Source of the DNA: UBA12478 sp964513275
GTDB taxonomy: Bacteria; Patescibacteriota; Patescibacteriia; UBA9934; GWF2-40-263
Assembly: GCA_964513275.1 (NCBI GenBank)
Contig: CAZELN010000036.1
Location: 1-7,340 of the forward strand
DNA: 7,340 bases
Reading direction: 5' to 3'
A model generated the notes under the pieces. The model was given only the letters and a program-made list of their open reading frames with translations. It was not told where the DNA came from and made no database searches. How positions within the stretch are numbered: position 1 is the first letter of the stretch; each line of letters begins with the position of its first letter. A program made the translations under genes and the position numbers. Shown piece by piece: positions 1 through 5,520 of this stretch.

Positions 1-26
1 TATCAGATTTTCAACGGTTCTTGTTG

Positions 27-338
27 ATGGAAGGGACTTTCGTAATTCACAGCATGCAGGTCTACACCTACGCTCAGTTCCTCGAGCGAGCCGCCACGTT
101 CGGACTCTACCGGTGTCCTGCTGAAACGGGCCTGGCGCTCGCCGACCAATTCGACGGCCAGGCGAACGGAGACTATCGTCGGATCGCCATGGAAGCGATC
201 ACGGACTCCGACGGCGACCTGTTCGTCTTCTGCGTCTGCCATGACGGCGACGGCCTGGGGCTCGGGGCGTACGGTGGCCACCCCGAGGACCGGTGGCTTC
301 CCGAGCGCCGGTGGGTTCTCACGACCCGCAAGCCCTAG
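27..338 (+). CDS. Small DGR target (variable) protein, possibly 5'-incomplete
   Basis: This ORF encodes about 103 residues from ATG 27, or 94 from ATG 54. Neither ATG has a convincing ribosome binding site, and the frame is open to position 3, so the true start could lie outside the window. The 3' half (201-331) is the variable repeat, and the gene ends in TAG just after it, followed by a terminator hairpin. Codons differing in sense from the template-like copy are at 222, 243, 258, 264, 267, 270, 273, 288, 291, 297 and 306; between them are constant residues such as the two Trp and the Pro-Glu pair of W-L-P-E-R-R-W. Scattered variable codons on a fixed scaffold are typical of DGR ligand-binding proteins. 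I do not recognise the usual C-type-lectin signature of DGR targets, and the function is unknown. From about position 54 the gene is clearly more GC-rich than the RT, which suggests a different origin. No signal peptide or membrane segment is evident. Confidence 0.7.
   Translation: MEGTFVIHSMQVYTYAQFLERAATFGLYRCPAETGLALADQFDGQANGDYRRIAMEAITDSDGDLFVFCVCHDGDGLGLGAYGGHPEDRWLPERRWVLTTRKP
201..331 (+). repeat. DGR variable repeat (VR)
   Basis: This 131-bp segment matches 642-772 at 113 of 131 positions without gaps (offset 441). The first 21 bases and the last 14 are identical. Apart from one silent T/C difference at 317, all differences fall between 222 and 307. Seventeen of the 18 alter codons of the target ORF and one is silent. 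The GC-rich 3' end (308-331) would be the initiation-of-mutagenic-homing (IMH) region, and the single T/C difference there resembles the IMH versus IMH* distinction of known DGRs. This copy is called VR because it sits in an ORF with a proper stop and because it has lost adenines relative to the other copy. Confidence 0.82.
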
Positions 339-343
339 CGCTT

Positions 344-401
344 AGGACTAAGACCCTGTGCCATGCTCTGGCACTTGGATCCTTAGTCCTTTTTCTTTTT
401 A
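344..401 (+). terminator. Nested hairpin plus T tract after the VR gene
   Basis: A perfect 9-bp outer stem pairs aggactaag (344-352) with cttagtcct (382-390). It encloses a second perfect 6-bp hairpin, gtgcca/tggcac (358-363 and 369-374) with a 5-nt loop. A T-rich tract (390-401) follows directly. It begins only 6 bases after the target stop codon. The simplest reading is a Rho-independent terminator for the target gene. Some characterised DGRs also need a hairpin or cruciform just downstream of the VR for homing, and this structure is placed correctly for that role. Confidence 0.78.
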
Positions 402-641
402 TCTTGTAAACTAGCTGTGGTACTAGGCGAATATGCCAGTGGCTAAGGTTGCTGACTGCCGAATCTAGCACTTCTGTGCTGAAAATATCTTCAATCACGG
501 TTGCAGGTAGTGGGCGCAGAGGTTGTTTAAAAATGAAGATGCTTGGCGCAGGCATCTAGGTGAGTAACCAAATCATGAATTCGATACAGCTCAGAGAGGA
601 ATCAACGGGCGGTGTTCTGGAAGGCTGCCTGCGCATTTGTG
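402..641. other. Intergenic leader between VR gene and template repeat
   Basis: I see no gene in this 240-bp stretch. It is less GC-rich than the repeats on both sides. A weak promoter-like pair, ttgcag (501-506) and tgttta (524-529) with a 17-bp spacer, could drive a plus-strand RNA through the template repeat, but the -10 match is poor. A nine-codon frame beginning at 535 ends at TAG 557-559 and has nothing to support it. The frame that reads through the template repeat opens after TGA 576-578 and contains no ATG before the repeat. Confidence 0.35.
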
Positions 642-772
642 ACGGACTCCGACGGCGACCTGGACGTCTTCTGCGTCTGCCATGGCGGCGACGGCCTGAG
701 GCTCGAGACGAGCATTGGCCACCCCGAGTACCAATGGAATCCCGAGAACCGGTGGGTCCTCACGACCCGCAA
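642..772 (+). repeat. DGR template repeat (TR)
   Basis: This is the second copy of the 131-bp repeat. It has 26 adenines, 12 of which are replaced in the VR (7 to G, 3 to T, 2 to C), while only 6 of its 105 non-adenine positions differ. Seen from the other side, only 2 of the VR's 16 adenines differ. That asymmetry identifies this copy as the template. It keeps adenine-rich codons (caa, aat, aac at 732-749) where the VR has cgg, ctt and cgc. It is not part of a credible gene: the surrounding frame has no ATG upstream and runs on antisense to avd. Six differences are not adenine-in-TR (663, 685, 712, 715, 729, 758). They need later drift in this copy, or a second template not in the window. 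Confidence 0.75.
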
Positions 773-778
773 CCCTCT

Positions 779-1183
779 TCATTTCTCCCCAAACGTATTG
801 TTTGGGGATTTTTGTTTTGGAATGAGAGAACCGTGCCACGCACCCAGCATCTTCCCAACTTCGGAGAGTTTTTCTGATAATGCGATGTGCTTCTTATTAT
901 CGAGTGACTTGGTCTCCCACAAAACCAGAAGTAAAATTATTATAGTATCGAGTTTTCGGATGGCTACTCGTACGTACGGCAGTTTGTCAGCTTTTGGTGT
1001 GAACCCAGCCGTGCTTGTCATTTCTATTACTTCGATCAGGATCGCATCAATACGTGAGGCAAGCGTGTACCGATGGACTTTTGGGATTGTTGGATAATAT
1101 TCAAACCAGACAAGATATGCCTGTTTCAACTTTTGTAAGACCGGAAGGAGTTCGGGAGGGGGGGTAACATATAAGGAAATCAT
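779..1183 (-). CDS. avd: Avd-like DGR accessory protein (four-helix bundle)
   Basis: The product is 134 residues from ATG at 1183-1181 and ends in TGA at 781-779. In known DGRs Avd is a small basic four-helix-bundle protein that forms a pentamer, binds the reverse transcriptase and the template RNA, and is needed for adenine-mutagenic cDNA synthesis. The sequence has the family layout: a first helix (LLPVLQKLKQAYLVWFEYYP), a short P-K-V-H-R-Y-T-L turn leading into helix two with R-I-D, a third helix containing Y-V-R-V-A-I-R-K-L-D, and a final helix with SEKLSEVGKMLGAW. The frame stays open to 1273, but that extension lies antisense to conserved RT residues, so I start at 1183. No strong ribosome binding site precedes it. 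It points away from the RT gene and starts against it. Its last codons overlap the hairpin at 787-818. The family assignment is from recalled patterns, not a search. Confidence 0.8.
   Translation of the reverse strand: MISLYVTPPPELLPVLQKLKQAYLVWFEYYPTIPKVHRYTLASRIDAILIEVIEMTSTAGFTPKADKLPYVRVAIRKLDTIIILLLVLWETKSLDNKKHIALSEKLSEVGKMLGAWHGSLIPKQKSPNNTFGEK
787..818 (+). terminator. Hairpin plus T tract after the template repeat
   Basis: A perfect 8-bp stem, ccccaaac (787-794) with gtttgggg (800-807), has a 5-nt loop and is followed by atttttgtttt (808-818). The T tract follows only in the plus direction, so it would end a plus-strand transcript that has just passed the template repeat, 15 bases upstream. 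It lies inside the 3' end of the minus-strand avd coding sequence. This suggests that the template RNA is a separate short transcript. Confidence 0.7.
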
Positions 1184-1250
1184 TTCGTTAGAAAACTTAC
1201 TTGAAGCATGGGGACAATTTGTTCGTGTAAAACGTGCACGAAATGATGTA

Positions 1251-2132
1251 ATGGAGTTCGAGGTGAACCTCATGGAGAATTTGATTGAGCTTCATTCCAG
1301 ACTGGCCAATTTCCGTTACCGTCATGAGCCGTACCAGGCATTTACTATTTCAGATCCAAAGACTCGAAAAATTCATAAAGCCACGGTAAGTGATCGTGTG
1401 CTCCACCGGGCAATATACCGGAAATTGTACCCCATTTTTGATCCGACCTTCATCACCGATTCTTTTTCTTGTCGGAAAGGTAAGGGGACTCACAAAGCCC
1501 TCGACAGGTTTCGAGCAGTGGCTTGGATCGCTTCACACAACCATCGACGAACTGTCTGGGTGCTTAAATGTGATATTCGTAAATTTTTTGCCAGCGTCGA
1601 CCATGCGACGCTGATGCACATTCTCGATCAACGGCTGGACGACAAGCTGGTCGTTAATCTCCTCAGTACGATTGTGGAAAGTTTCCGCGTCGAGCCAGGA
1701 AAAGGTTTACCGCTGGGGAATCTTACCTCTCAACTCTTCGCCAACATCTACATGAACGAGTTCGACCAGTTTGTGAAGCACAGGCTCCAGTTCAAACATT
1801 ACATCCGCTATGCCGATGATTTTGTTTTTCTGTCACAAGATCAACGGGAATTGCAAGATTTACTTTCCGTTATAACAAAGTTTCTCGAACAGAACCTTCA
1901 CTTATCCCTCCATCCAGGCAAGGTCGAGTTGAGAACTTTTGCCTCTGGCGTGGACTTTCTTGGATGGGTTCACTTTCCCGATCATCGAGTCCTGCGTTCA
2001 ACAACCAAACGCCGAATGTGGGCGCGTTTATCCCAGATTCCATCACAGCCAGTCATCCAATCGTATCTTGGGTTGTTGAGCCATGGAAATAGCCGAAAGC
2101 TAATTTCGGAGATTGAGAGCCGCGTTCGTTGA
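1251..2132 (+). CDS. DGR-type reverse transcriptase
   Basis: This RNA-directed DNA polymerase would copy the template RNA into adenine-mutagenised cDNA. From ATG 1251 it has 293 residues. Palm motifs are in order: the finger segment with SFSCRKGKGTHKA (about 71-83), LKCDIRKFF with the first catalytic Asp at 108, GLPLGNLTSQLFAN (152-165), YIRYADDFVFL with catalytic Asp 189-190, and LHPGKVELRTFASGVDFLGW (220-239). GNLTSQ, ending in Ser-Gln, is the DGR form of the motif that ends Ser-Pro in group II intron RTs. The C-terminal QSYLGLLSHGN (270-280) also fits the family, and there is no maturase or endonuclease domain. The frame extends upstream to 1098, and residues encoded from 1164 (TYKEIISLENLLEAW and onward) look like the conserved N-terminus. 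That stretch has no ATG, GTG, TTG or CTG, so translation may start at ATC 1179 or ATT 1182, or the annotated ATG may give a shortened protein. A purine-rich run lies at 1154-1164. Confidence 0.9.
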   Translation: MEFEVNLMENLIELHSRLANFRYRHEPYQAFTISDPKTRKIHKATVSDRVLHRAIYRKLYPIFDPTFITDSFSCRKGKGTHKALDRFRAVAWIASHNHRRTVWVLKCDIRKFFASVDHATLMHILDQRLDDKLVVNLLSTIVESFRVEPGKGLPLGNLTSQLFANIYMNEFDQFVKHRLQFKHYIRYADDFVFLSQDQRELQDLLSVITKFLEQNLHLSLHPGKVELRTFASGVDFLGWVHFPDHRVLRSTTKRRMWARLSQIPSQPVIQSYLGLLSHGNSRKLISEIESRVR

Positions 2133-2157
2133 CCAATTTCCTTTTTTTCGCTAACCT
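2129..2157 (+). promoter_or_regulatory. Possible promoter of the infB operon
   Basis: TTGACC at 2129-2134 matches the -35 consensus at five of six bases. A 17-bp spacer leads to TAACCT at 2152-2157, a weak -10. The -35 overlaps the stop codon of the reverse transcriptase gene. A start site a few bases downstream would leave almost no leader before the ribosome binding site of the short ORF at 2168, so a different promoter, or readthrough from the RT gene, remains possible. Confidence 0.35.
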
Positions 2158-2167
2158 TTGGAGCGTT

Positions 2168-2221
2168 ATGGTTCCTCATCGCTACGTCCGCCACCTTATC
2201 CACCTTTTCACCCTTCCATGA
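2168..2221 (+). CDS. 17-codon leader ORF coupled to infB
   Basis: ATG at 2168 is preceded by GGAG (2160-2163) at a 4-base spacing and encodes MVPHRYVRHLIHLFTLP, then TGA at 2219-2221. The stop overlaps the infB start codon as ATGA. The infB ATG itself is preceded by a pyrimidine-rich stretch with no Shine-Dalgarno sequence, so ribosomes ending here could reinitiate on infB. The peptide has no recognisable domain and no extreme run of a single amino acid; three His and three Leu in 17 codons are its only bias. I infer translational coupling. The peptide itself may have no function, and chance cannot be excluded for so short a frame. Confidence 0.4.
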   Translation: MVPHRYVRHLIHLFTLP

Positions 2222-4254
2222 ACATCACAGAACTCGCCCGTCGTCTTCGCGTCCGACCTGAGGAACTTCACACAAAGTTGCCGGAACTTGGGTTTGCTGT
2301 CGGAAAAAAGGCACTCAAAATCGACAACCGCCAAGCACAGGCGATCACGGAAGCGTGGAATGAAATGCGTCGCAAGGAACGGCTTGCAGAAAAGGTACGA
2401 GACCAGAAGGCCATCGCCGCTCGACGGGATCTTCCAGACACGGAACGTAAATCCGTGACGCTTCCATCGGTCATGACCGTGCGTGATTTTGCCTCGGCTC
2501 TTGATCAACCAGTCCCGCGCATCATGCAAGAACTCATGCGAAACGGAATTCTTGCTGCTATCAACGAGCGGATTGATTTTGATACCGCGTCTATCTTGGC
2601 CGAGGATCTTGGGTTCAAAGCGATTCGTGAAGACGGCAAGGCGATAGAGGAAGATACGGAAGGAACAGAAAAACTTCGCGACCGAATCGAGACGGCACAG
2701 AAAGATTCGCTTGTGCGCCGTCCGCCAGTCATCGTGGTCATGGGTCATGTCGACCACGGAAAGACACGACTCTTGGACGCGATCCGTTCAACAAACGTCA
2801 TGGATACAGAGGCTGGAGGTATTACGCAGCACATCGGCGCGTATCAGGTGGAACGAAACGGAAAAATGCTCACCTTCATTGACACCCCAGGACACGAAGC
2901 ATTTACGGTCATGCGTTCCCGTGGTGCCAAAGTCGCCGATATTGCCATTCTTGTTGTCGCTGCCGATGACGGCGTCCAACCACAGACAAAGGAAGCGATC
3001 AACATCATCAAATCTGCGGGTTTGCCGTTTGTTGTTGCGCTCAACAAAATAGACCGAGCCGAGGCGAACATCGAAAAAGTAAAAACACAACTTTCCGAAC
3101 TTGACCTTGTCCCAGAGGACTGGGGCGGCAAGACCATTATGGTGCCCTTGAGCGCCAAGGCCGGGACGAATATCGAACAACTTTTAGATGTCCTTCTTTT
3201 GGTAGAAGAAATGGAGCGCGAGCGCATTGTTGCCAATCCAGCCGGCCACGCGATTGGTACGGTGATCGAGTCAAACGTCAATCCTGGATCTGGACCGATT
3301 GCCACCGTGCTCGTCCAAAGTGGAACGCTTCGCATAGGCGATGACTTGGGGGTGCGAGGCACACAGTTTGGCCGCGTGCGTGCCATGCAGAACTGGAAAG
3401 GCGAGAGTCTGGAAGAAGCTCCACCATCGACCCCGGCGAAGATCATTGGATGGAAACTCGCGCCGGCCGTGGGAGACGTGATGGAAGTGCCACTTGACGT
3501 CAAAGAACTCAAGAAAATGAAGTCCACGGACTCGAGCCTTAAAGCCACAGAAGAGGTGGCATCGATTCGCCATGTGGTGAAGAGTACAGATGAAGAGCAT
3601 GAAGGCGAAGAGGGAAAACAGATCGTGAATCTCATCATTCGCGCCGACGTGTTGGGATCATTGGAAGCTATTTTGGGCATGCTTGATAAAATTAAACATG
3701 AACAAGTGGGAGTGAAGGTGATTCAAAAAGGACTTGGCAATATCACCGATGCGGACATCAACACGGCCGCAGGCGCCCAGGCGATCGTGATCGGGTTCAA
3801 CGTTCGTCCAAGCGGCGGAGCCGAGGAACTCGCGCGTGACAAAGAAGTCGACTTGCGTGAGTACAAAATTATTTACAAATTGTTTGAGGACGTGATTGAG
3901 GAACTGAAGAAGCGTCTTCCTGCTGAGACGATCATTGAAGAACAAGGACGTTTTGAAGTTTTGAAGAACTTTAAAAAGATTGATGGTGGATGGATTATTG
4001 GTGGACGTGTGAAGGGGGAAAAGATTCGCAAGCTCGCCAAGCTTCGTCTTTCTCGAGGTGGAGAGTATATTGGAGAGGGTTCAATTGTGAGTCTGCAGCT
4101 TGGACGCTCGGAACTCAAAGAAGCGCAGGCTGGTCAAGAGATTGGCTTAAGCTATAAAGGAAAGGTGAAGCCGGAAGAGGGTGATGTGCTTGAGGCGTAC
4201 ACCGAAGATCGTATAACCAAAGAATTAAAAATCGAAGGAGTGAATCTCCGATAA
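2218..4254 (+). CDS. infB: Translation initiation factor IF-2
   Basis: IF-2 is the GTPase that brings formyl-methionyl-tRNA to the 30S subunit and promotes joining of the 50S subunit. From ATG 2218 the protein has 678 residues. It begins with an IF2-N segment (MNITELARRLRVRPEELHTK), has a second IF2-N-like segment at about 81-133 (VTLPSVMTVRDFASALDQPV onward), then the G domain: GHVDHGKT at 176-183, GGIT at 200-203, DTPGH at 222-226, NKID at 276-279 and SAK at 312-314. The EF-Tu-like domain II, the IF-2 middle domain and the C-terminal fMet-tRNA-binding domain follow to the end. It is shorter than E. coli IF-2 because the N-terminal linker is minimal, as in many small-genome bacteria. The frame extends upstream to TTG 2158, but those residues are not IF-2-like, so I use ATG 2218. 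It opens a tight plus-strand gene block with trxA 5 bases downstream. Confidence 0.97.
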   Translation: MNITELARRLRVRPEELHTKLPELGFAVGKKALKIDNRQAQAITEAWNEMRRKERLAEKVRDQKAIAARRDLPDTERKSVTLPSVMTVRDFASALDQPVPRIMQELMRNGILAAINERIDFDTASILAEDLGFKAIREDGKAIEEDTEGTEKLRDRIETAQKDSLVRRPPVIVVMGHVDHGKTRLLDAIRSTNVMDTEAGGITQHIGAYQVERNGKMLTFIDTPGHEAFTVMRSRGAKVADIAILVVAADDGVQPQTKEAINIIKSAGLPFVVALNKIDRAEANIEKVKTQLSELDLVPEDWGGKTIMVPLSAKAGTNIEQLLDVLLLVEEMERERIVANPAGHAIGTVIESNVNPGSGPIATVLVQSGTLRIGDDLGVRGTQFGRVRAMQNWKGESLEEAPPSTPAKIIGWKLAPAVGDVMEVPLDVKELKKMKSTDSSLKATEEVASIRHVVKSTDEEHEGEEGKQIVNLIIRADVLGSLEAILGMLDKIKHEQVGVKVIQKGLGNITDADINTAAGAQAIVIGFNVRPSGGAEELARDKEVDLREYKIIYKLFEDVIEELKKRLPAETIIEEQGRFEVLKNFKKIDGGWIIGGRVKGEKIRKLAKLRLSRGGEYIGEGSIVSLQLGRSELKEAQAGQEIGLSYKGKVKPEEGDVLEAYTEDRITKELKIEGVNLR

Positions 4255-4259
4255 CGGGT

Positions 4260-4577
4260 ATGTCTGAGCACACATTTACCTCTGAAAATTTTGACGCCGC
4301 TGTATTGGGAGCGGATAAGCCCGTGTTCGTCGATTTTTGGGCACCTTGGTGTGGACCATGCAAAGTGATGGCACCGATTGTGGAAGAGCTTGCTTCTGAA
4401 ATGCAAGAAGTGGTTATGGGAAAAGTAAACGTGGATGACCACTCTGATGTGGCACAGAAGTATAATATCCTCTCGATTCCGACCTTTATTATTTTCAAAG
4501 GCGGACAAGTTGTAGAACAATTTTCTGGGTCGATGACGAAGCAGGCGTTACGAGCGAAGATTGAGAAGTACGTCTAG
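4260..4577 (+). CDS. trxA: Thioredoxin
   Basis: This is a 105-residue, single-domain thioredoxin of normal length. It reduces disulfides in cytoplasmic proteins and is recharged by thioredoxin reductase. The active site WCGPC is at residues 30-34, the buried Asp of VDFWA at 25, and the cis-proline of SIPT at 74. There is no signal peptide or anchor. It starts 5 bases after the infB stop. The only Shine-Dalgarno-like sequence, AGGAG at 4236-4240, lies inside infB about 20 bases upstream, so translation may depend on coupling. trxB follows after 4 bases, giving a complete thioredoxin system in one unit. Confidence 0.96.
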   Translation: MSEHTFTSENFDAAVLGADKPVFVDFWAPWCGPCKVMAPIVEELASEMQEVVMGKVNVDDHSDVAQKYNILSIPTFIIFKGGQVVEQFSGSMTKQALRAKIEKYV

Positions 4578-4581
4578 ACGT

Positions 4582-5520
4582 ATGCAGACAGAGCAGGTCA
4601 TTATCATTGGCTCGGGTCCTGCTGGGTATACCGCGGCTGTCTATGCCGCGCGGGCAGACATGAACCCGCTTCTGTTTGAGGGGGCTCGCCTTGGTGGAAG
4701 TCCTGGTGGTCAACTCATGCTCACGACGGAAGTAGAAAATTATCCGGGATTTCCAGAGGGGCTCATGGGGCCGGAACTCATGGAGAAGTTCAAAGCACAA
4801 GCCGTGCGCTTTGGGACGAGGATTGTTTCTGAAGACGTGACAAAGATTGATCTCTCACAGCGGCCTTTCATCGTTCACACGTTCGATACGTCCTATACGA
4901 CCCAGGCACTCATTATATGTACAGGGGCTCAGGCGATGTGGATCGGGGTTCCAGGAGAGCAGCAGTATCAGGGTCACGGCGTCTCTGCGTGCGCAACGTG
5001 CGATGGATTTTTTTTCCGCGATAAAGAAATTCTCGTGGTGGGTGGAGGCGATTCAGCCATGGAGGAAGCAAATTTTCTCACGAAGTTTGCCAAGAAGGTC
5101 ACGGTCGTTCACCGACGTGATTCCCTGCGCGCTTCCAAGATTATGCAAGAGCGAGCGATGAAGAATCCAAAAATTGATTTTCTGTGGAACACAGAAATCC
5201 GCGAAGTCCTCGGAGACGGGACAAAGCTTACAGGCGTGCGGGTGTACAATAACCAAACCAATGAGGAATATGAGCTGGCGACGGAAGGATTGTTTGTCGC
5301 GATCGGGCACAAACCAAATACCGAATTATTCGCAGGACAGGTCGAGCTTGACCAAAAAGGGTACATCGTGACCAAGTCCGGCTCGACCGCGACAAGTGTT
5401 GAGGGTGTGTTTGCCGGTGGCGCTGTCGCTGACCATCTGTATCGCCAAGCCGTCACGGCTGCGGGCACTGGCTGCATGGCGGCACTCGATGCCGAGCGAT
5501 GGCTCGAGACTCACGTATGA
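4582..5520 (+). CDS. trxB: Thioredoxin reductase (NADPH, FAD)
   Basis: This cytoplasmic flavoenzyme passes electrons from NADPH through FAD and a redox dithiol to thioredoxin. From ATG 4582 it has 312 residues, the usual length. The FAD-binding GSGPAG is at 10-15, TEVENYPGFP at about 49-58, the redox site CATC at 137-140, the NADPH-binding GGGDSA at 154-159, and the HRRDSLRAS segment for the NADPH phosphate at 177-185. The C-terminal YRQAVTAAGTGCMAALDAE is typical. One position is odd: the second FAD motif reads GVFAGGAVAD, where the family normally has GVFAAGDV.D, so Ala replaces the conserved Asp at 281. The frame extends upstream to 4561, but only into the end of trxA, so I use the ATG 4 bases after trxA. 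It shares ATGA with the next gene. Confidence 0.95.
   Translation: MQTEQVIIIGSGPAGYTAAVYAARADMNPLLFEGARLGGSPGGQLMLTTEVENYPGFPEGLMGPELMEKFKAQAVRFGTRIVSEDVTKIDLSQRPFIVHTFDTSYTTQALIICTGAQAMWIGVPGEQQYQGHGVSACATCDGFFFRDKEILVVGGGDSAMEEANFLTKFAKKVTVVHRRDSLRASKIMQERAMKNPKIDFLWNTEIREVLGDGTKLTGVRVYNNQTNEEYELATEGLFVAIGHKPNTELFAGQVELDQKGYIVTKSGSTATSVEGVFAGGAVADHLYRQAVTAAGTGCMAALDAERWLETHV

Larger units (their letters stand above)
27..2132. mobile_element. Diversity-generating retroelement (DGR) cassette
   Basis: A full set of DGR parts lies in about 2.1 kb: a target ORF ending in a variable repeat (201-331), a template-like repeat (642-772), an Avd-like four-helix protein gene on the minus strand (1183-779) and a reverse transcriptase with the DGR-type GNLTSQ motif on the plus strand. 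In known DGRs the RT copies an RNA of the template repeat with errors at adenines, and the cDNA replaces the variable repeat of the target gene, diversifying its protein. The adenine asymmetry between the two repeats here fits that mechanism. The order target, template, avd (reversed), RT differs from the common co-directional target-avd-template-RT order. No terminal repeats or integrase are visible, so how the cassette moves is unknown. The left boundary is uncertain because the target frame is open to the window edge. Confidence 0.82.

Noticed and set aside
3..281. 92-codon minus-strand frame over the target gene
   Set aside because: Antisense to the variable repeat, and explained by the high GC content of that gene.
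612..1097. 161-codon plus-strand frame through the template repeat
   Set aside because: It begins only at a GTG, matches the target protein just over the 131-bp repeat, then runs antisense to the Avd-like gene through a terminator hairpin. It is better explained as a non-coding template repeat.
1184..1273. N-terminal 30-residue extension of the Avd-like frame
   Set aside because: It lies antisense to conserved RT residues and does not resemble the Avd N-terminus; the inner ATG at 1183 gives a family-like length.
1251..2132. Group II intron or retron origin of the RT
   Set aside because: No maturase or HNH domain and no intron-like RNA is apparent; the Ser-Gln motif, the Avd-like gene and the adenine-biased repeats favour a DGR.
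2844..3680. 278-codon minus-strand frame
   Set aside because: Entirely antisense to infB, Ser/Arg/Pro-rich, with no recognisable motif; a shadow of the coding strand.
4571..4580. 10-bp palindrome cgtctagacg at the trxA/trxB junction
   Set aside because: Too short, with no loop or T tract, and likely chance; not an operator I can support.
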